Shown here: one piece after another, positions 6,099 through 9,416 of the stretch
Numbering within the stretch: position 1 is the stretch's first letter
Layout: each line of letters begins with the position of its first letter
NCBI GenBank assembly: GCA_030636255.1
Contig: DAOVXH010000061.1
Coordinates: 1-9,416 of the forward strand
Length of the DNA: 9,416 bases
Direction of reading: 5' to 3'
Origin: Methanomassiliicoccales archaeon
GTDB taxonomy: Archaea; Thermoplasmatota; Thermoplasmata; SG8-5
Made by a program: the position numbers and the translations under genes
Notes under the pieces: generated by a model
What the model saw: only the letters and a program-made list of their open reading frames with translations
What the model was told of the DNA's origin: nothing
Databases searched by the model: none

Positions 6099-7562
6099 AT
6101 GGATTATCCCATCATAGAACCAAAACTCCCGGGCCTCTCCAAATCCCGTTATTGCGCAGGCCTCCAGTGCCACAAACTGCTATACACCAAGGTTCATGAT
6201 AGAGATAAAATTCCCGAGCCTGATGCATTCACCCAGTACCTTTTTGACCAGGGCACTGCTGCCGGCGAATTAGCTACAAAATTCTTCCCTGGCGGAACAG
6301 AGATTCCAGCATTTCCAATTGACGAATCCATTGCCAAAACCCAGGCAGCTCTGGATAAAGGAGTCGAACACATCTTCGAAGCTGCCTTCAATTTTCAAAA
6401 CATTCATGTGAAAGTGGATGTGCTTCGTAATCTGGGTGAAAATAAATTTGATATAATTGAGGTAAAAAGTTCCACCCGTGTCAAAGACCAGCATTTGGAT
6501 GACCTGGCCATTCAGAAATATGTTCTGGAAAATAATGACCTTGAAATTAATTCCACCATTCTCATGCACATGAACCCGGACTACCGGCACCCTGATGGTG
6601 AGTTATTCATATTATCTGATGAATCTGAAAAGGTTGAGAAGAGAATGGCAGATGTTCCGCAAAATCTCGAAAGCATGCAGGAGATGCTTGGGCAGGATGA
6701 ACCGCCAGAAACTGAAATTGGACCCAATTGCAAGAAACCCTATGAATGCGCCCTGATGAAACAATGCTGGCAACATATTCCTGAAATGTCAGTATTTAAT
6801 ATTCCCAATCTGAGAAATGCCAAGTGGGATTATTATCATCAGAATATAATCAAGCTGGAAGACTTGCCAGAAGATTTTATCGGGACGCCAGGTCAGATGC
6901 CTTTTATTAATTCCTTCAGAACTGGAAAGCCAGCAATTGACTATTATGGACTCCAAAAATTCATGAGCGAGATACAGGAACCAATCTATTTCATGGACTT
7001 CGAGACCATGCAATTGGCAGCTCCAAAGTATAATGGAACAAAGCCCTGGCAGCAGCATACCATCCAGTGGTCTGTTCATATTCTTGAAAATAATGAGCTG
7101 AAACATCATGAGTTCATTCATACTGAGAATTCTGACCCAAGAGAACCATTTATTCAATCACTTCTGGAAGTTCTGGGTGATTCAGGTTCTATCATTGTTT
7201 ACAGCGCTCCATTTGAAGGCGGAAGACTGAAGGAAATTGCAGAGGCATTTCCACAGTATAAGGAAAAAATTGATAATATTCGTTCAAGACTTTGGGATCA
7301 ACTTGTGGTATTCCGCAAATACTATTGTGATTCAAAGTTCAAGGGCTCAAATAGCATTAAAAATGTATTGCCAGTACTTGTGCCTGATTTATCCTATGGG
7401 GACCTGGAGGTCCAGGAAGGCGGAACAGCAATGGTGGAGTATACCAGGATGATTGGTCTGCCTGATGGTGAGGAAAAAGAACAGATAAAGAATAATCTGC
7501 TGAAATACTGCAATTTAGATACCCTGGCCATGGTTAAGATTCATGAGTTTTTAACAGATTAG
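6099..7562 (+). CDS. Dual-nuclease protein: Cas4/RecB-like PD-(D/E)XK domain fused to DEDD-type exonuclease (DUF2779)
   Basis: A 487-residue protein of the DUF2779 family with two nuclease-like parts. The N-terminal half begins LSKSRYCAGLQCHKLLY, typical of the family. It shows Asp107 (KVDVLR), Glu121-x-Lys123 (IIEVKSS) and Gln139 with Tyr141 (IQKYVL), the catalytic pattern of RecB/Cas4-type PD-(D/E)XK nucleases. Cys24 with Cys211, Cys217 and Cys223 has the one-plus-three layout of the Cas4 iron-sulfur cluster. The C-terminal half holds Asp300 and Glu302 (YFMDFETM), YSAPFEGGRL (368-377) with Glu373, Asp400 (LWDQLVVF) and YCNLD (470-474), matching the motifs of RNase H-like DEDDy exonucleases. 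All expected catalytic residues are present in both halves. It is predicted to process DNA or RNA ends in the cytosol; the pathway is unknown. There is no CRISPR array or cas gene in the window, so a CRISPR role is not supported. It follows the TPR gene and converges on the helicase gene, sharing bases at the stop codons. Confidence 0.88.
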   Translation: MDYPIIEPKLPGLSKSRYCAGLQCHKLLYTKVHDRDKIPEPDAFTQYLFDQGTAAGELATKFFPGGTEIPAFPIDESIAKTQAALDKGVEHIFEAAFNFQNIHVKVDVLRNLGENKFDIIEVKSSTRVKDQHLDDLAIQKYVLENNDLEINSTILMHMNPDYRHPDGELFILSDESEKVEKRMADVPQNLESMQEMLGQDEPPETEIGPNCKKPYECALMKQCWQHIPEMSVFNIPNLRNAKWDYYHQNIIKLEDLPEDFIGTPGQMPFINSFRTGKPAIDYYGLQKFMSEIQEPIYFMDFETMQLAAPKYNGTKPWQQHTIQWSVHILENNELKHHEFIHTENSDPREPFIQSLLEVLGDSGSIIVYSAPFEGGRLKEIAEAFPQYKEKIDNIRSRLWDQLVVFRKYYCDSKFKGSNSIKNVLPVLVPDLSYGDLEVQEGGTAMVEYTRMIGLPDGEEKEQIKNNLLKYCNLDTLAMVKIHEFLTD

Positions 7563-9250
7563 TTGTGATGCCTTGGCCCCTGATTTCCGCTGGACTTGCT
7601 CTTATAATTGCCGCCTCTTTTCTTGTTTGACCGCCAGTCCTTGTTTTGTCCATGGGGACTTCCGCCGGATTTATTTTGCTGGCCACCTTTCTTCTTATTT
7701 GATCGCCAGTCCTTGTTTTGTCCATTTGGTTTGTAAGAATCTGATTTACCTTTATAATTGCCAGACTTTGAATTACGTCCATTAGGTTTACCTTTATAGC
7801 TTCCAGGTTTTGAATTATAATCATCGGATTTACCTTTATAGCTTCCAGGTTTTGAATTGCGCCCATCGGATTTTTCTTTATAATCGCCAGACCTTTCCTT
7901 GTAACCACCAGATTTAGGCTTATAATCATCTGATTTACCTTTATAATTATTATATTTGGGCTTTTGCCCCCCAGATTTTGGCCTATAATCACCGTCATGA
8001 TTCTTGCTTGAATGCCATTGCTTGTTTTTCTCATTGGCATTTCTGGAACCGCCGTCTTTATTGCCCCACTTTTGGCTTGAACCTGGCCTTGCGCTGTGGT
8101 CCTTCTTTATCCGGCCAATGGTGGTGGTGATATTTGCATCTTTAAAATCATTAATTTCCATGTTTCCAATATTGAATGTCTTGTTTTCCCACTGAATTTT
8201 CTTCATGAGATTTTTGTCAAAATTGGTTAGAATATTGATAACCTGGCCGGACTCGCCAGCCCTGGCGGTCCTTCCAATACGATGCACATAATCATTTGGG
8301 TCTTGTGGTAAATCATAATTAATAACATGCGACACGTTTTTGATATGCAAACCACGGGCTGCCACATCTGTGCACACCAAAACATTAACCTCATGGGCAT
8401 TAAATCTATCAATTGCCTTGAGCCTTGCGTTCTGGGTTAAACCTCCGTGAATGGCTGCGGCCTTTACTCCATTGAATCTTAAATTTTTGTCCACAAAGTC
8501 TGAAAGATGCCTTGTATTGCAGAACACCATGGCCAGCGGTTTTTCTTCATGCTTTAAGATATGAGTTAGAAGTGAAAATTTCTTGGTCTTGGCAACTCTG
8601 ACTGTAACCTGCTTGAGCTTTGCAGGGTCCACAATATTTCCAGCAAGAACTGTTTCTGGAGTTTCCATATGGCGGTTGGCCAGATTTTTAACCTCTTTTG
8701 AAATTGTAGCTGAGAAGAACATGGTTTGCCTGTCCCCGGGGCATCTCTTGATTATTTTTTTAACATCATCAATGAACCCCATGTCGAACATACGGTCTGC
8801 CTCGTCCATGACTAATATTTTAACGCTTCTCAAATCAATAGTACCTCGGTCAATATGGTCCAGAAGCCTTCCTGGTGTTGCAACTACCACATTTGCCCTC
8901 TTAAGATTCTTAATCTGATTGTAGATAGACACTCCGCCAAAGACTGCAATGATGTTCAATCGTGGTTTATGGGTTAACTCTTTCAAGGAATCCTTAACCT
9001 GCTCTGCAAGTTCCCTTGTGGGTGTGAGAATAAGTGCCTGGATGCCCTCATCTCGCGAGCATTTGTCAACTATGCCGCAGCCAAAAGCCAGAGTCTTTCC
9101 AGAACCTGTTTCTGACTCTCCGATAACGTCCTTTCCTTCCAGTATTAGCGGAATAGTATCCTTCTGTATTCTTGTTGGCTCTGTAAATCCAAGTATCTCT
9201 ATAGACCTTAGGAGTTTATCACTTAGGCCAAGCTCTCTGAATGTGTTCAT
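7559..9250 (-). CDS. DEAD-box RNA helicase with long basic repeat tail
   Basis: A 563-residue ATP-dependent RNA helicase of the DEAD-box family (RhlE/DeaD-like). The core, residues 1-380, has every motif: Q motif (FRELGLS with TRIQ near 29), motif I SETGSGKT (46-53), PTRELA (77-82), TPGR (125-128), DEAD (149-152), SAT (180-182), VFCNT (242-246), TDVAARG (294-300) and HRIGRTAR (323-330). Residues from about 383 to the end are a low-complexity, Lys/Arg/Ser/Gly/Asn/Tyr-rich tail, presumably disordered and RNA-binding, as in other helicases with such extensions. Likely roles are unwinding mRNA or rRNA structures, ribosome assembly or cold adaptation. The start at 9250 is supported by the Q motif lying right after it and by GAGGCGAT four nt upstream. 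The gene converges on the nuclease gene with stop codons overlapping at 7559-7562, leaving no room for separate terminators. Confidence 0.95.
   Translation of the reverse strand: MNTFRELGLSDKLLRSIEILGFTEPTRIQKDTIPLILEGKDVIGESETGSGKTLAFGCGIVDKCSRDEGIQALILTPTRELAEQVKDSLKELTHKPRLNIIAVFGGVSIYNQIKNLKRANVVVATPGRLLDHIDRGTIDLRSVKILVMDEADRMFDMGFIDDVKKIIKRCPGDRQTMFFSATISKEVKNLANRHMETPETVLAGNIVDPAKLKQVTVRVAKTKKFSLLTHILKHEEKPLAMVFCNTRHLSDFVDKNLRFNGVKAAAIHGGLTQNARLKAIDRFNAHEVNVLVCTDVAARGLHIKNVSHVINYDLPQDPNDYVHRIGRTARAGESGQVINILTNFDKNLMKKIQWENKTFNIGNMEINDFKDANITTTIGRIKKDHSARPGSSQKWGNKDGGSRNANEKNKQWHSSKNHDGDYRPKSGGQKPKYNNYKGKSDDYKPKSGGYKERSGDYKEKSDGRNSKPGSYKGKSDDYNSKPGSYKGKPNGRNSKSGNYKGKSDSYKPNGQNKDWRSNKKKGGQQNKSGGSPHGQNKDWRSNKKRGGNYKSKSSGNQGPRHHN
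7619..7723 (-). repeat. Duplicated GQNKDWRSNKK motif at the end of the helicase tail
   Basis: The 11-residue stretch GQNKDWRSNKK occurs at residues 510-520 and again at 534-544, 24 residues apart, each followed by K or R and GG. The two DNA copies are nearly identical in this part. A Trp inside a basic, Gly-rich tail is unusual and may be a specific contact point. Confidence 0.8.
7730..7960 (-). repeat. 14-residue tandem repeats in the helicase tail
   Basis: Residues 431-507 are built from five imperfect 14-residue units plus one 7-residue half unit. The units begin PKYNNYKGKSDDYK, PKSGGYKERSGDYK, then (after EKSDGRN) SKPGSYKGKSDDYN, SKPGSYKGKPNGRN and SKSGNYKGKSDSYK. The third and fourth units share an identical 30-base stretch at 7787-7816 and 7829-7858, 42 bases apart, which indicates recent slippage or unequal exchange. 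The alternating Tyr-Lys and acidic patches resemble RNA-binding, condensate-prone tails. Confidence 0.85.
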
Positions 9251-9336
9251 TTGTATCGCCTCTGATTTCTAAGCACCCTTAACGAAAAAGCGAAATGTTG
9301 TTGTCAAGTGCTCTTTCTCCCGAACTAGATGCGTTG
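9251..9336 (-). promoter_or_regulatory. Probable long 5' leader of the helicase gene
   Basis: The only good TATA-like box near the helicase gene (9357-9367) would place the transcript start near 9336, giving a leader of roughly 85 nt, unlike the near-leaderless genes nearby. It ends in GAGGCGAT (9255-9262), a good Shine-Dalgarno match four nt before the ATG. I see only weak pairing (a GCAC/GTGC stem) and no riboswitch I recognise. Long leaders are known for some cold-regulated archaeal DEAD-box genes, so post-transcriptional control is plausible. Confidence 0.35.
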
Positions 9337-9356
9337 GCCGCTGGAACTGATAGGGG

Positions 9357-9367
9357 TATTTAATAAC
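9357..9367 (-). promoter_or_regulatory. Putative TATA box of the helicase gene
   Basis: GTTATTAAATA on the minus strand lies about 110 nt before the helicase ATG. No closer TATA-like box is evident. The last 30 bases of the window are also AT-rich, and a promoter further right cannot be excluded. Confidence 0.35.
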
Positions 9368-9416
9368 AACAGTACCGAATAGTGTAGCCATATCTAAATA
9401 AATCAAATATAATTTA

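Noticed and set aside
7730..7960. Regularly spaced repeats near a Cas4-like nuclease, as a CRISPR candidate
   Set aside because: The repeats are imperfect, have a 42-base period in frame with the helicase tail, and have no unique spacers; no cas genes are present.
7534..8040. 168-codon open frame on the minus strand with repetitive Ile/Asn/Lys content
   Set aside because: It is an alternative frame of the helicase repeat tail; the repeats keep it open, and its product has no recognisable domain while the overlapping helicase is certain.

Overview
The window most likely comes from an archaeon of moderate GC content, possibly Thermoplasmata-like; that placement is inference. The tRNA gene encodes no CCA end and is followed directly by an oligo-T stretch. 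Several genes have a TATA-like box (often CTTAAA) about 25-40 nt before the start codon and no Shine-Dalgarno (SD) motif, which suggests leaderless or near-leaderless transcripts. Other starts carry SD motifs such as GGAGGTG or GAGGCGAT. No insertion sequences, integrases, CRISPR arrays or phage genes are visible, so this looks like ordinary chromosome.

Left part, all on the minus strand and read right to left: tRNA-Ala(UGC) at 3568-3641, a 200-bp intergenic stretch holding two bulged hairpins, then tldD (1997-3367) and tldE (689-1996) with abutting stop and start codons. After a 70-bp gap comes the N-terminal 206 codons of an aconitase-superfamily dehydratase large subunit, cut by the window edge. 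TldD carries the metal-binding HExxxH motif and a late Cys, TldE does not, so together they should form the usual two-subunit metallopeptidase. The dehydratase fragment has non-canonical residues at active-site motifs.

Middle part: a P-loop, polynucleotide-kinase-like protein (3747-4841, minus) whose C-terminal tail carries a 29-residue tandem repeat with the motif YASEPFWK. It is divergent, across a 91-bp two-way promoter region, from a cytosolic TPR protein (4933-6057, plus).

Right part: a dual-nuclease protein (6099-7562, plus) that joins a Cas4/RecB-like PD-(D/E)XK domain with iron-sulfur-type cysteines to a DEDD-type exonuclease domain (DUF2779). It converges on a DEAD-box RNA helicase (7559-9250, minus), and the two stop codons overlap. 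The helicase has a long basic repeat-rich tail and probably a long 5' leader.

Functionally the right half leans toward nucleic-acid processing (kinase, nuclease, helicase) and the left half toward peptide and metabolite processing. Apart from tldD-tldE there is no strong evidence that the genes form one system. The best candidates for something little described are the kinase with its repeated tail motif, the fused nuclease, the deviant dehydratase active site, and the hairpin pair beside the tRNA.
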